Below are positions 8,226 to 18,100 of a stretch of 64,000 nucleotides of DNA, in pieces. The stretch comes from JAYYZW01 sp965217605 (GTDB lineage Bacteria > Pseudomonadota > Gammaproteobacteria > Ga0077536), in NCBI GenBank assembly GCA_965217605.1, contig CBDCJB010000004.1, forward strand, positions 124,001 to 188,000, in the 5' to 3' direction. A program made the position numbers and the translations under genes. The stretch's first letter is position 1. The number at the start of each line of letters is the position of its first letter. The notes under the pieces were generated by a model. The model saw only the letters and a list, made by a program, of their open reading frames with translations. It was not told where the DNA came from and ran no database searches.

Positions 8226-10195
8226 GACGCGGCGCCCACGAGTTCCTGGATGCGCCGCAGTTCTTTGTCCGCGGCGCGCGCACCAGCCGCATCGCCCGTC
8301 TCTTTGCGTAAATCGCGCAGCAGAGTCAGATAATCAACGACCAGCGGATGGCCCGGAATAGGATGGCGCAGCCCCGCTTCCAAAATCGCACGGGCGCGTT
8401 GGCCCCGTCCGCGCTGCTGCAGAAAGCGGGCGAGTTCTATTCGAGCGGGAAAGTACCGGTGATCGCGCCGCATGGTTTCACGATAACGAGCCGCGATTGC
8501 AGCGACTCGCGCGCGCTCATCGAAGCGCGCGTCGTGTATGGCGAGCAGCATTTGCGTATAGGCAACCTCGGCGCTATAGCGATTCATCGCCTGCGCCCGG
8601 GCGGCATGTTCTTCGGCCAGCGCAAAGTAGCTGCGCTTTTTCTGAGCCTCGGTCTGAGCGGTGAACGCCGCGAGATAGAGATGCGCGCGCGCAGCTTCGG
8701 TCGTGGCATTGGGATTCAAACGCGCGGCCATCGATAGCAAGGCTTCCGCCTCGGCGAGCAGACCGGCGTTCAGCGCGGCCATGCCGCGCTCATGGAACAT
8801 CGCCGTGGCAGTGGCGCTGATCAAAGTGATGGTCGGAATCGACGTAAGCACGAGGAGGATGAATATGACCGACGGGCGCCGGAAACCTCGGAAGGGCGCG
8901 ATCGATCGCGAGCTTTGTTGGTCAGCTGTGGCCAAACCGAAACGGGCAAGCACCAAACCAAGCACCATGAGCGTAGCGGGCACATAGAAATTGTAAGTGA
9001 ACACGCTCTGCCCACCTACGCCGACCATCCCCCAGAACAGGGCGTTACTCTCCATATACCCCTCGGACCTGTGTCGCTGTCTGAACAGACGCGTCCAACG
9101 CCATGCCACGACGCCGGCGAGTAGCGCGCATAAAGCGAGGCCACATATCCCGAGCTCCGCGTAAATCTGTAAATAATCATTGTGCGCGTAGTTGCGCGAT
9201 GAACGGTCCGTGGCAAAGCCAAAGCTTGGATAAACCGCGCGAAAAGTCCCCGGGCCGAAGCCGCTCCACGGCAGATCCTCGACCATATTCAAAGTCGCAC
9301 GCCAGATCAGCAATCGCTCGTTGGCCGATGAAACCTTCGACTGCAACAGGGGCGGAAGAACGCCACCGGTTTCGCGATCGGAAACTACCGAGAATTCATC
9401 ATCCAAAAGCCCGTCGCGCGCGCCGATGAGTTGCGCGGATACCAGGCGCACGCTGTGCACGGATTGACCGAGATCGCCTTGCAAAGCCACATCAGCGAGC
9501 AAGAACGCCCATAGCGCAAGGGCCAGGACGTACTTGCCCAGCCCGTTACGGCCATGCCTGCCGCCGGATAAATAAAAGCCCCCGAAGGCGACGACTAACG
9601 CGCCGATCGCGGCGCGACTCGTGCTGAAGGACACGACGAAGAGACTGAGGAAAATCGGAACCGACCAGATGACGATGGCGCGGCGGCGATTGACCGCGGC
9701 GGCAAGTGCGCGCTCGAGCGCCGGCAGCAAGATGAAGGTCAACAACAGCAGGAACCCGCTGAGCGAGTTGCGCTGGACAAACGACGCGCTCAAGGTCGGG
9801 ACCTCTCGATAGACGGGCTCAGCCAGCGCCGCCACGGCCAATCCAACACAGGCCGCGCCGCTGAACCGGATAATCCAGCGCCACGCCAGCGCCTTATCCG
9901 GCGCGAGCAGATAAGCGAGAAAAGCCAGCGGTAAAGTCAGTTGTTGATAGAGTCCGATCCGGGTGAGCGAATCGAGCTCGGACAGGTGCGCCGATACGAA
10001 CAGCCAGACCGAAAACAGGGCGAGGATGAGCCCGGCATAACCCGGGGCAATGGTTTCAACTCGATCGAATGCGCGGCGTAGTCCAAGCGCGTTCAGCGCC
10101 AGCAGCGCGACGACGATCAAGGTCAGCGACCAAAGCTGGAATCCCTGGACGAAGATGCCGAGTGCAATTATTGCAATCAGCGCCCCGGCATACAT
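8222..10195 (-). CDS. O-antigen ligase/Wzy-family membrane protein with C-terminal TPR region
   Basis: 657 residues. The first ~430 contain about ten to twelve hydrophobic segments plus a large periplasmic loop with the Wzy_C signature NYAHNDYLQIYAELG (about 300-315). The last ~220 are helical with TPR-like repeats (AALNAGLLAEAEALLSMAARL). The family covers WaaL ligases, Wzy polymerases and PglL/PilO protein O-oligosaccharyltransferases. It sits between the main pilin gene and mshC, overlapping mshC, so an O-linked pilin glycosylation role is the most economical inference. The TPR tail is also seen in PglL-like enzymes. Function is not proven by sequence alone. Confidence 0.75.
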   Translation of the reverse strand: MYAGALIAIIALGIFVQGFQLWSLTLIVVALLALNALGLRRAFDRVETIAPGYAGLILALFSVWLFVSAHLSELDSLTRIGLYQQLTLPLAFLAYLLAPDKALAWRWIIRFSGAACVGLAVAALAEPVYREVPTLSASFVQRNSLSGFLLLLTFILLPALERALAAAVNRRRAIVIWSVPIFLSLFVVSFSTSRAAIGALVVAFGGFYLSGGRHGRNGLGKYVLALALWAFLLADVALQGDLGQSVHSVRLVSAQLIGARDGLLDDEFSVVSDRETGGVLPPLLQSKVSSANERLLIWRATLNMVEDLPWSGFGPGTFRAVYPSFGFATDRSSRNYAHNDYLQIYAELGICGLALCALLAGVVAWRWTRLFRQRHRSEGYMESNALFWGMVGVGGQSVFTYNFYVPATLMVLGLVLARFGLATADQQSSRSIAPFRGFRRPSVIFILLVLTSIPTITLISATATAMFHERGMAALNAGLLAEAEALLSMAARLNPNATTEAARAHLYLAAFTAQTEAQKKRSYFALAEEHAARAQAMNRYSAEVAYTQMLLAIHDARFDERARVAAIAARYRETMRRDHRYFPARIELARFLQQRGRGQRARAILEAGLRHPIPGHPLVVDYLTLLRDLRKETGDAAGARAADKELRRIQELVGAAS

Positions 10196-10207
10196 GGCGG
10201 AGGATTA

Positions 10208-10228
10208 CCGGCGGGCGAAGCCCGCCGG
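10208..10228 (-). terminator. GC hairpin between pilin and ligase-like genes
   Basis: A perfect 9-bp stem (10208-10216 with 10220-10228) with a 3-base loop lies 20 bases after the pilin stop. No T-run follows on the minus strand. It is more likely a partial terminator or 3' stabiliser that lets the major pilin mRNA exceed the downstream genes than a full stop. Confidence 0.5.
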
Positions 10229-10248
10229 CGAAACGTCAAGCGAATGCG

Positions 10249-10689
10249 TTAGCTGCAATCGTTGTTTGTTACGGTGATGAGTGGCGCCACGGCGGCGTTG
10301 TGCACGTACATCACCCTGCAGGTACCGGTGCCCACGACGCCTTGCATGCTCCATTCGCCGGCTCCGATATTCAGGAATCCAGAAACGGCTGGATCTTCCT
10401 GCAATGCATTGACGATGGTGGTTTCATCCGGCCAGCCATCGTCGACCGTGAAGCTGACACCGTCCATCGTGATCGACTGTACTCCGAGCGTCGCGCCGTC
10501 CGCAAGCCACACCGCATGGGCTAGCGCGGCGGCACTTCTGATCGCGCCACCGAGACCCTCGATCGCCGCGGCACGCGCCTGGACCTCGAGATTGGCGAAG
10601 CGCGGTAACGCGAAGGCGGACAGGATGCCCAGGATCACGATAACGGATATCAATTCAATCAAGGTGAAACCCGATTGCTGCTTGTTCAT
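10249..10689 (-). CDS. mshA: MSHA major pilin
   Basis: 146 residues from the second of two adjacent ATG codons. A GAGGAG ribosome site lies 6 bases before the ATG at 10689 but only 3 before the one at 10692, which favours the later start. The prepilin leader is short (MNKQQSG), followed by FTLIELISVIVILG. The mature body has the LPRFANLEVQARAA segment and two Cys near the C-terminus, typical of MshA/MshB. Only one such pilin is present, so it probably serves as the main subunit. It has its own 88-base upstream gap and a downstream hairpin. Confidence 0.88.
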   Translation of the reverse strand: MNKQQSGFTLIELISVIVILGILSAFALPRFANLEVQARAAAIEGLGGAIRSAAALAHAVWLADGATLGVQSITMDGVSFTVDDGWPDETTIVNALQEDPAVSGFLNIGAGEWSMQGVVGTGTCRVMYVHNAAVAPLITVTNNDCS

Positions 10690-10780
10690 CATTGTCTCCT
10701 CGTCTTTCGTGTCAGTACCCGTTTTACCTGACCGTCAGTGAGTGCGTATTAGATTTTGTTTCTGGTCTGGAAATTGTGAT

Positions 10781-11317
10781 TCAGCGCACATTCGAAAACA
10801 CCTTTTCGTCGAGCAATCTCAAGACCGCGCCTTCGAGGCGGTCTTCTGTTTCGTCGTATTGCCCATTGCGATTGGTATCGACATATCGTGGTTCGAGTTG
10901 AAATCGGACCCGTTTGGGCTGCTCGCTCTCAACATCGAAGTAATCTTCATTAATGACTCTATATTCAATGTGTTGCGTGTCCTTGAAGTATATCCAGGCG
11001 CCGCGCGGGACGTCTTCCCAGCGCACCTCGGCCTGCGATTCGAGCAAGGGCAGCGTCCCCCGACCGATGTGGCGCGCAATACCGCTCAGTGTTAGCGGCT
11101 GATCGCGTTTTTCCTGAAATACCAGGCTCACTTTGAGCGTAATCAAGCGTGACTGCATGTCCTGATAGGTTGCGCGCAGTATCGATTTTTCCGCAGCGGC
11201 CTCGACGCGCGTGACCCGATTCATGAACATCGCGAACAGTACCGCGATGATGACGATCGCGGCCGGCAGTTCCACGCGGCTCAGATTTCGTCGTAAGACT
11301 GCAGTTTCTATGGCCAT
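10781..11317 (-). CDS. mshF: MshF-like pilus accessory protein
   Basis: 178 residues with one N-terminal membrane segment (about 17-34) and no prepilin cleavage site. Length, topology and position between mshG and mshA fit MshF. Near the C-terminus an Asp/Asn-rich loop (DTNRNGQYDETED, about 147-159) resembles a calcium-binding EF-hand-like loop. A periplasmic domain anchored in the inner membrane is inferred. Naming depends on gene order more than on sequence. Confidence 0.65.
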   Translation of the reverse strand: MAIETAVLRRNLSRVELPAAIVIIAVLFAMFMNRVTRVEAAAEKSILRATYQDMQSRLITLKVSLVFQEKRDQPLTLSGIARHIGRGTLPLLESQAEVRWEDVPRGAWIYFKDTQHIEYRVINEDYFDVESEQPKRVRFQLEPRYVDTNRNGQYDETEDRLEGAVLRLLDEKVFSNVR

Positions 11318-11328
11318 TCATAAACGCG

Positions 11329-12558
11329 TCAGCGATTCAGTTTTACGCTGGCCAGATCCCACATTGGCAGGAACACACCCAGCGCCAGTACGAGTACCAT
11401 GGCCGCGATCACGACGATCAGAATCGGCTCGATGGTCTGCGCCAGGTTCTTGATGTCGTAATCGACTTCGCGTTCATAGAAGCCGGCGACTTCGGCCAAA
11501 AGATCGTCGATGGAACCGCTCTCCTCGCCTACCGACAGCATCTGTAACACCAAGGGTGAAAACATGTCCGTTTGCGCGGCGCTGCGCGTCAGGCTGTCGC
11601 CGCGCTCGACGCTCTCGCGCATATCGCGAACCCGCCCACCGATGAATTCGTTATCGATCGCGCGTGATACCACGTTCAAGGCCTGCAACAACGGCACCCC
11701 TGCCGATAGCGACATCGAGAATGACCGCGCGAAACGACCGAGCGTAGCGCGATACAGAATGCTGCCGATGATCGGTATCCTGAGCTTGTATTTGTCCCAT
11801 TGATAACGCCCGCGTTCCGTACGAACGTAGTTGCGAACGGCAAAGATCGCTACGACCAAGGCGACGACCATCGCCGGCCAATACGCCACGAAGAAATTGG
11901 ACGTTCCGATCAAGATTCGAGTTGCGAACGGCAGTTCAACGTTGGCGCGTTCGAACACCCTGGCGAACTGCGGGATCACTACGACGTTGATGATGCCCAT
12001 CGCGACCGTTATGGCGATGATGACGAACGTCGGATAACGCAACGCGCTCTTGATCCGCGCCCGCGTATCACGCTCGAGCTCGAGATAATCCGACAGCCGC
12101 AATAACGCCTCGTCGAGCCGGCCGGTATTCTCACCGATACGGATCGTGTTTACGAACAGCGAAGAAAAGATCTTCGGGTGACGCCCCAAGGCCGTTGAAA
12201 AATCCCGGCCGCTTTCGAGATCGATCTGTATCTCACCGAGTACTTCGACCAGGATCTGGTTGCGGGTCGAGCGCGCGAGACCGTCCATGGCCTGATTGAT
12301 GGGTACGCCTGCACGCATCAAGGTATACATTTGCCGTGAAAATAAGATCAGATCTTCAAGGCCCGGCGCCTCCGCCGTGAGCACCTTGCGAATGCCGGCG
12401 AAGACGTCGCCGCCGGGCGCAGTGGCCTCGGCGATATCGACGGGCGTGACGCCGCTGTTCATGAGTTGCGTGGCGACTGCGTCGACGGTCGCGGCTTCGA
12501 GTACGCCTTCGACGATACCCCCTTGCGCATTACGACCGCGGTAATTGAAACTGGCCAA
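11329..12558 (-). CDS. mshG: MSHA inner-membrane platform protein MshG (PilC/GspF family)
   Basis: 409 residues from a TTG. Two T2SSF domains are visible: SRQMYTLMRAGVPI... (about 70-195) and ARSFSMSLSAGVPL... (about 270-395). There are three main membrane spans (about 170, 220 and 380). It forms the inner-membrane platform that couples the MshE ATPase to pilin assembly. It starts 12 bases after mshE, and the gene order matches known MSHA loci. Confidence 0.9.
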   Translation of the reverse strand: MASFNYRGRNAQGGIVEGVLEAATVDAVATQLMNSGVTPVDIAEATAPGGDVFAGIRKVLTAEAPGLEDLILFSRQMYTLMRAGVPINQAMDGLARSTRNQILVEVLGEIQIDLESGRDFSTALGRHPKIFSSLFVNTIRIGENTGRLDEALLRLSDYLELERDTRARIKSALRYPTFVIIAITVAMGIINVVVIPQFARVFERANVELPFATRILIGTSNFFVAYWPAMVVALVVAIFAVRNYVRTERGRYQWDKYKLRIPIIGSILYRATLGRFARSFSMSLSAGVPLLQALNVVSRAIDNEFIGGRVRDMRESVERGDSLTRSAAQTDMFSPLVLQMLSVGEESGSIDDLLAEVAGFYEREVDYDIKNLAQTIEPILIVVIAAMVLVLALGVFLPMWDLASVKLNR

Positions 12559-12570
12559 TGTGCTGTCCCG

Positions 12571-14319
12571 CTAAGATGGAATGGCGGCTGTGTCGGCCGT
12601 TTTCGGCGCTGGATCGATTTCGTCGCCGATGTCGGAGGATATCCGCATCACTTCTTCGATCGTGGTGATGTCTTGGCGCGCATAGGCCAGGCCGACGTAA
12701 TCGAGACGGGTAAAGCCCTTGGCTTTGGGGGCGTTCGCCTGAAAAGCCGCGGCGTCTTCACGCGCGAGTATATGCGCGAGCGTGTCATCGACTTCGAGCA
12801 ACTCGTAAACCCCGATGCGCCCGTGGTAGCCGGTGTTGTTACAGTGGTGGCATCCAGCGCCCTTCTTATATTCATGTTCGAGCGCAGTCTCGCCGTGGTA
12901 CGCCTCCAACCACGCCATTTCCCGGGCGGTAAGTTCGTAATCAGCTACACAACTCTTACACACGCGCCGGATCAACCGTTGCGCCAGCACCGCGTGCAGC
13001 GACGACGCCAGTAAAAAACCCGGCGCGCCCATGTCCAGCAGGCGGTTGACCGAGCTCACCGCATCGTTGGTATGGAGCGTCGATAACACCACGTGGCCGG
13101 TCATCGCCGCACGCAGGCCGATCTCAACGGTTTCCTCGTCACGCATCTCGCCGACCAGGATCACATCGGGATCCTGGCGCAAGGTCGAACGCAGGATCCG
13201 CGCGAACGTGAGACCGATGTCCGCGTGGACCTGCACCTGATTGATGCGCGGCAGGCGGTATTCGACGGGATCTTCGACCGTGATGATTTTGGTTTCGGCG
13301 CGGTTGAGCTCGCGTAACGCGGCGTACAGGGTCGTCGTCTTGCCGCTGCCGGTGGGTCCGGTGACGATGACCATGCCATAGGGCCGCTGCACGATGCTCC
13401 TGAATCGCTCGAGCAGACGGCGCGGCATACCCAGCGCCTCGAGTTCGCGCACGCCCTCGGTCTGGTCGAGCAAGCGCATGACCACCGATTCGCCGTATTG
13501 AACGGGCATGGTCGACATACGGACGTCGATATTGCGTTCCATCACGCGCAAGCTGAAGCGCCCGTCCTGCGGCAAGCGCTTCTCGGAAATGTCGAGGCTG
13601 GCCATCAGCTTGAGACGCTGCACGAGTGCGGCCGCGATGCGTTTTTCGTTCAACACCTGTTCTTGCAGCACGCCGTCGATCCGTTGCCGGATACGTAAGA
13701 CCGCCTCGTCCGGTTCAATGTGAATATCGGAGGCTTTGACCTGGATCGCGTCTTGAAACAGCGTCTTCAGAAGTTTTACAACGGGGGCGTCAGTGACATC
13801 CGCGGCCACCAGTTGCTGCACGTCGAAATCGGACTCCCCTAACTCATCACTTAGCTCTTCGGCGAATCCGGAGATCGCTTCGCTGTGACGGTAGACGGCA
13901 TCGATCGTCTCGAGTAGGTCGACTTCACGCACGACGGCCATCTCGATCGGTTTGTTGACGATCCTCGAAAGTTCGTCGTAAGCGAATATGTTGGTGGGAT
14001 CGGACATGCCGACCAACACGCTCGCGCCTTGATCCTTCAATGCCAATGCGCGGAATCGCCGTGCTTGTATCTCGGGTATGAGCGTGATCGTCTCGGGTTC
14101 GAATTTATAACGGACGAGATCGATGAAGGGAATACTGAGCTGTGTGGAGAGCAATCCCAGCAACTCTTCTTCGGTAACGTAGCCATTATCGATCAAGATC
14201 TTGCCGAGCTTATGGCCCGACGTTTTCTGCGCGGCCAGCGCTTCCTCCAATTGCGCTTGGGTGATGACCTGCTCTTCGACAAGCAAGTCGCCGATGCGTA
14301 TTTTCTTGCGGCTGGACAT
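12571..14319 (-). CDS. mshE: MSHA pilus extension ATPase MshE
   Basis: 582 residues from the ATG at 14319. The N-terminus carries two copies of the 24-residue MshEN motif (RIGDLL... at 8-31 and KLGKIL... at 37-60) with a 5-residue spacer, the pattern established for c-di-GMP binding in MshE. The C-terminal half has Walker A GPTGSGKTT, an Asp box and Walker B near LVGEMRDEE, and a tetra-Cys zinc element (CKSC ... CHHC). It powers pilus extension at the inner membrane, presumably switched by c-di-GMP. Its ATG overlaps the stop of a short out-of-frame coding remnant upstream (TGATG). Confidence 0.93.
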   Translation of the reverse strand: MSSRKKIRIGDLLVEEQVITQAQLEEALAAQKTSGHKLGKILIDNGYVTEEELLGLLSTQLSIPFIDLVRYKFEPETITLIPEIQARRFRALALKDQGASVLVGMSDPTNIFAYDELSRIVNKPIEMAVVREVDLLETIDAVYRHSEAISGFAEELSDELGESDFDVQQLVAADVTDAPVVKLLKTLFQDAIQVKASDIHIEPDEAVLRIRQRIDGVLQEQVLNEKRIAAALVQRLKLMASLDISEKRLPQDGRFSLRVMERNIDVRMSTMPVQYGESVVMRLLDQTEGVRELEALGMPRRLLERFRSIVQRPYGMVIVTGPTGSGKTTTLYAALRELNRAETKIITVEDPVEYRLPRINQVQVHADIGLTFARILRSTLRQDPDVILVGEMRDEETVEIGLRAAMTGHVVLSTLHTNDAVSSVNRLLDMGAPGFLLASSLHAVLAQRLIRRVCKSCVADYELTAREMAWLEAYHGETALEHEYKKGAGCHHCNNTGYHGRIGVYELLEVDDTLAHILAREDAAAFQANAPKAKGFTRLDYVGLAYARQDITTIEEVMRISSDIGDEIDPAPKTADTAAIPS

Positions 14320-14393
14320 CAACTACTGCCGGACAGGCGCCTGATCTCGCGTTTTGCGTAATCCCGTAGGTTATCGGATAAATCACCGTCGAC
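14319..14393 (-). pseudogene. possible 3' remnant of a deleted msh gene (mshN?)
   Basis: After the mshI stop, the +1-shifted frame encodes about 24 residues (… LRDYAKREIRRLSGSS) and ends in a TGA that overlaps the mshE ATG (TGATG), the usual coupling of neighbouring operon genes. In standard MSHA loci the gene before mshE is mshN, a TPR protein with a similar basic helical tail. This suggests a deletion joined the front of mshI to the last codons of mshN. The segment is short, so the identity is inference. Confidence 0.4.
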
Positions 14394-14964
14394 CCCCGTC
14401 TTCTTCCAGGTAGATGAAGGCCACGCCACCGACGTCCTTCGGCAGCAAGGCGGTCAAATTCCTTATCGCGAATTCAGGAATATCGACGTACTCGAGGTCG
14501 ACCCCGGTATCCGAGAATTCGTCGATCAATGCGCGCACGGCCGGGCTGCGCGCCACGACCGCGTAAATCATGTTCTCCTGGCCGCCTTTGCGGGTCGGCA
14601 CTTCGAATATGTCGATCACGGCTTCATCGACGTCGAAATCGATGAGGTCTTTGACCCGCCACCGGACCGCTTGGCGTAACTCCGCAGTCGGTACGTCGGG
14701 GGTTTCGACCAGGATCAGGCTGTAATCGCCGATGGTAACCAGGCTGGTTGCGCGCGGTTCTTCCAACTCGCGGGCTTTCACGAGTTGCTGGATGGCCACG
14801 CGGCGTGCCGCGGCGTCGCCGTCAGTGGGTACAAACTCGGCCCACTCCAAAACCGGTTGGTCGTTGGCCGTGCGCTTGACATACGCTGCGGCAATTCCAC
14901 GCGCGCTCGGACACAGCGACAAAAGGCCGTCGGATACGCGCCGCTTTTTGAACAAGTCGATCAC
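14383..14964 (-). CDS. mshI: MshI-like pilus assembly protein, short form
   Basis: 193 residues from a GTG. The N-terminal half of an actin-like PilM/MshI fold is visible: MIDLFKKRR start, LVTIGDYSLILVETP, AVRWRVKDLIDFDVDEAVIDIF, and AFIYLEEDGG just before the stop. Family members normally run to about 300 residues, so the C-terminal third is missing. The frame ends where the protein would continue, and the next gene is mshE, not mshJ. It is probably truncated by a deletion that also removed mshJ-mshN; whether the fragment works is unknown. Confidence 0.75.
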   Translation of the reverse strand: MIDLFKKRRVSDGLLSLCPSARGIAAAYVKRTANDQPVLEWAEFVPTDGDAAARRVAIQQLVKARELEEPRATSLVTIGDYSLILVETPDVPTAELRQAVRWRVKDLIDFDVDEAVIDIFEVPTRKGGQENMIYAVVARSPAVRALIDEFSDTGVDLEYVDIPEFAIRNLTALLPKDVGGVAFIYLEEDGGRR

Positions 14965-14970
14965 CTGGTT

Positions 14971-15013
14971 ATTATAAGAAGTTTCTGTAGGTTTTAACAG
15001 TAACTATATAAAT
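14971..15013 (-). promoter_or_regulatory. AT-rich promoter-like stretch before mshI
   Basis: The 186-base gap between mshQ and mshI is AT-rich near mshI. On the minus strand a TATAAT lies at 14976-14971, only 6 bases before the GTG start, and another AT tract lies upstream. The TATAAT would give a nearly leaderless transcript. No good -35 box is visible at the right distance, so this is a weak call. Confidence 0.3.
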
Positions 15014-15103
15014 ATGAAGAGTATTTAATGGTCTGGGATGGGTCCGCTCGTGCGCTCATGGCGGACCGACGCGTGTGTTGAGCCGCCTGTTCTACAGGAT
15101 ATT

Positions 15104-15128
15104 GGGGTAAACCCGGTGGCCTTACCCC
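15104..15128 (-). terminator. weak hairpin after mshQ
   Basis: A 7-bp stem (GGGGTAA at 15104-15110 with TTACCCC at 15122-15128) encloses an 11-base loop, about 22 bases downstream of the mshQ stop. No T-run follows on the minus strand, so termination would be partial at best. Confidence 0.3.
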
Positions 15129-15150
15129 AGATCTTGGGCTCGGGCCGAAC

Positions 15151-18100
15151 TCAATCCCAGGGTTCGCGGATGTAGATGACCTCGTTACGTCCCGGGAAGA
15201 TGCCGAAACTCGCGCGCCCTGTCGGATCGTCATCGAAGGTGCCGCCGCCGTCCCAGTCGTAGCGCAGCCATTCCATGCCGTCGGCACTCAGGTCGATGCG
15301 AATATCGACGAAGCCCGTATTGCCCGACGGCGTCGGCGCTTCGAACAGAAGCGTCGCGAGTCCCAGATCGAATTCAGGATCTGGCGCCGGCGGCGTGCCG
15401 GTCGCCTGGTCAACGAGCTGGGTTGTGCCGCCGGTGCCTTGTAACGGTACGACCGTGTCACCGTCCTGTTCACCAGCGCCGCCGGTCAGGCGCACCGCGG
15501 TTGCAAGCGTGAGCGTGGTGCACGTATCGGTGACGGGATCCGGCGCATCATCCGGATTCGTAACGAATACGCCCGTTCCGCCCCCTTGATTTTCGAAATA
15601 TTCGACGCGCATCGGCGCGGGCAGCGCGAGCAGCTCCGACCCGGCTGCGCTCAACACCACCAGACGACCGAAACGTTGTTCGACGCCCGGCGTCGTGATA
15701 TCGGACTTCACGTAATCCACGCTGGTGTCGGGACCATTGGTGTTACAGATCGTCATTACCCCGGGATGGCACACGCCATCGGCGTCGGTGATATCAGCGG
15801 CCGGCACCGTTAACTCGAGCTGCGGTTCGAACTCGATCTCGGGCGCCGCGGCCTTGTCGTAGCGGAAGCTCTCGCCCATTAAAGTGAGATCGAACAGGCC
15901 GTCGAAATCCTGCTCCGCGGAGATGGCGGACGCGGCCGGTGCGGTCTCCAAGGCGAACGTAGCCGTGGGTGCCGATGGGGTGTTGTCCGTGTAGTTGCGA
16001 TTCGGCAAGGTGCTCGTGAATTTGAAAAAGTTCTCACCGGGTGCCGCGTCGCCGGAATAATTCTCGGCGTTGGTACCCAGCGCAGTTCTAGCCGCGACGG
16101 TGAGCATGGGCGGCCCAAGGTATTCGAACGGTTGCCCGATGTAGGTGAAGCCGCAGGTCCATGGTTGAGCCGCGAGGCCGTTCCGAAGGTCGAAGTTAGA
16201 CGCAGCGACCACCTCGAAATAGGCTGGAATGTAGCGGCCGATCGCCCCGCTCACGCCCCGGATATCGGCCGTCGCAGCACCCCCGATCCCGAGGTAATCC
16301 CCGGTTTGCACCGCGTCGATTTCGATCACGCCGACTTCGTCGAAATTGATCGTGGGACTGCTCGCGGTACCGCCGGTGAAAGGTCCGATCCGCAGCGGTG
16401 TCGCGCCGCTGTCCGTGAGCCCGGGATCCACGGCGGACGGATCGGACGGCCGGTGCAGGTAACTGCTGATCAAGGCGCGTCCGTCGGGCACTAAACCCGT
16501 GGTGTCGTAGTTGACGGTCACCGCGTTGTCGCTCAGGTCGGCGAAGGTCGCGGGGTTGTTCTCACCCATCTCGTGGCCGTCGGCAACGCCGTCCATCGGC
16601 GCGTTATCGTCGTTGGGATCCCAGCGCACGGGCGTGAGCTGCACGTCGAAGTCCTCGCCCGCGCGCGTGAAGACGTTCGGATCGGAGGCGTCGAAGGCCG
16701 CTGGGTTACCGGGAATATTGACATACAGGGCAAAGGGTCGCGCGACGAATTGATTGGTCGCGCCCTCAACGGTAGCCGGCGGCGTGCCCACCATGGCGCT
16801 GCCCTTGAGACTGACCAGGCCGGCATCGTTGTATTGCGCTTGAAACATCGTCGTCGACGTAGCATCGAATACCAGCGTTGACACCGTGTCCGCGGGCACC
16901 GCCGTTCCCATGTCGAACGCCGAGATCGTGATGCTTTCGATCACGCCGTTCGTGATACCGGTACAGCCGGTGGCGGGATCAAAGCACTCATAGGCGAAAT
17001 CGACGTCGCCGGGCGGCGGCGTGGCCGCCTGGCAGGCGCCGGTACCGCCGGTTTCGATGACCTGCATGGTGAACGTCTCGGACTTGCCGGCCACCTGCAC
17101 GCCAACCGGATCGAAGCGCAGGATCACATCACGGAATTCGAGGTTCGGGCCTTCGCCCACACCGATGCCACGACCCCCCGTGTCGGTGATCCCGAACGAC
17201 ACTACGGCCGGTGTCGGTTGCGACAGCAAGAGCTCGATCTGCGTCTCGATGCCGTCGAACACGTACTGCGCAACACCGCCGCCGAGATCGGTGAAGCTGC
17301 CCGGGTTACCGATACTGCCGATCGCCCAGGTATCACCCGGCGTGGCGGTGATCGTCATCACGGTGCCGGCGGGCGGCGCAGTCGCCACGTGGCCGGCGTC
17401 GTGCGAGGTGATGGTGACGGGTTCGGCCTCGCAGGTCACGGCAAAGCCACCGCCCGCGCCGACGTGGTCGATGTCGTAGTGGTCATACGCCGGTCCACAT
17501 GGCCGCGTCACCTGGCGAATGACTTTAATCTCGTCGAGTGACAGGGCGCGCCGGTACAGCCTGACTTCATCCACCAAGCCGTTCAAGGCGTGATAGTTGG
17601 CGCCGGCATTCGCCGACTTACCGACGTTCAACACGCGGCGCGCATCGAACGCGACGAAATCACCCGAATGCGCGCTGTTGGCGAGTAGCACATCATCGAC
17701 ATACAAGCGTACTTCGGCGCCGTCATAGACACCGGTGACGTGATACCAGGTATTCATGACGACGATATTGGCGGTCTGCACGGTGCGGTTGCCGCTGCTC
17801 GTTCGCACGCGAAACTGGATACGTCGGTCGTTCGGGTTACCCCTGAGCGAGAATTGATAATCGTTGAAATTGAGCGGCCGGTCATTCTGAATGTAAACCC
17901 AGCGATTGTTGCCTGCCGGGGGGTTGACCGCGGCCCGAACCCAAGCGGACACCGTGAACTGATCGACCAGCGCGAGGTCGGACGAACCGATGTCGACCCC
18001 GTCCGGGATCGCACCCAGATCGGCCGAGCCGTCGAACGTGCCATAGCGGCAGGTGCTGTCCGGTCCCACCGTAAACGCCGGCGTCGTGACCGCGGTTTGG

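Noticed and set aside
10208..10228. Hairpin as a full rho-independent terminator after the pilin gene
   Set aside because: No T-run follows on the transcribed strand, so only attenuation or mRNA stabilisation is claimed.
10693..10780. Sigma-54 promoter before the pilin gene
   Set aside because: No GG-N10-GC type element is visible in the gap; the only features are an AT-rich patch and a short inverted repeat.
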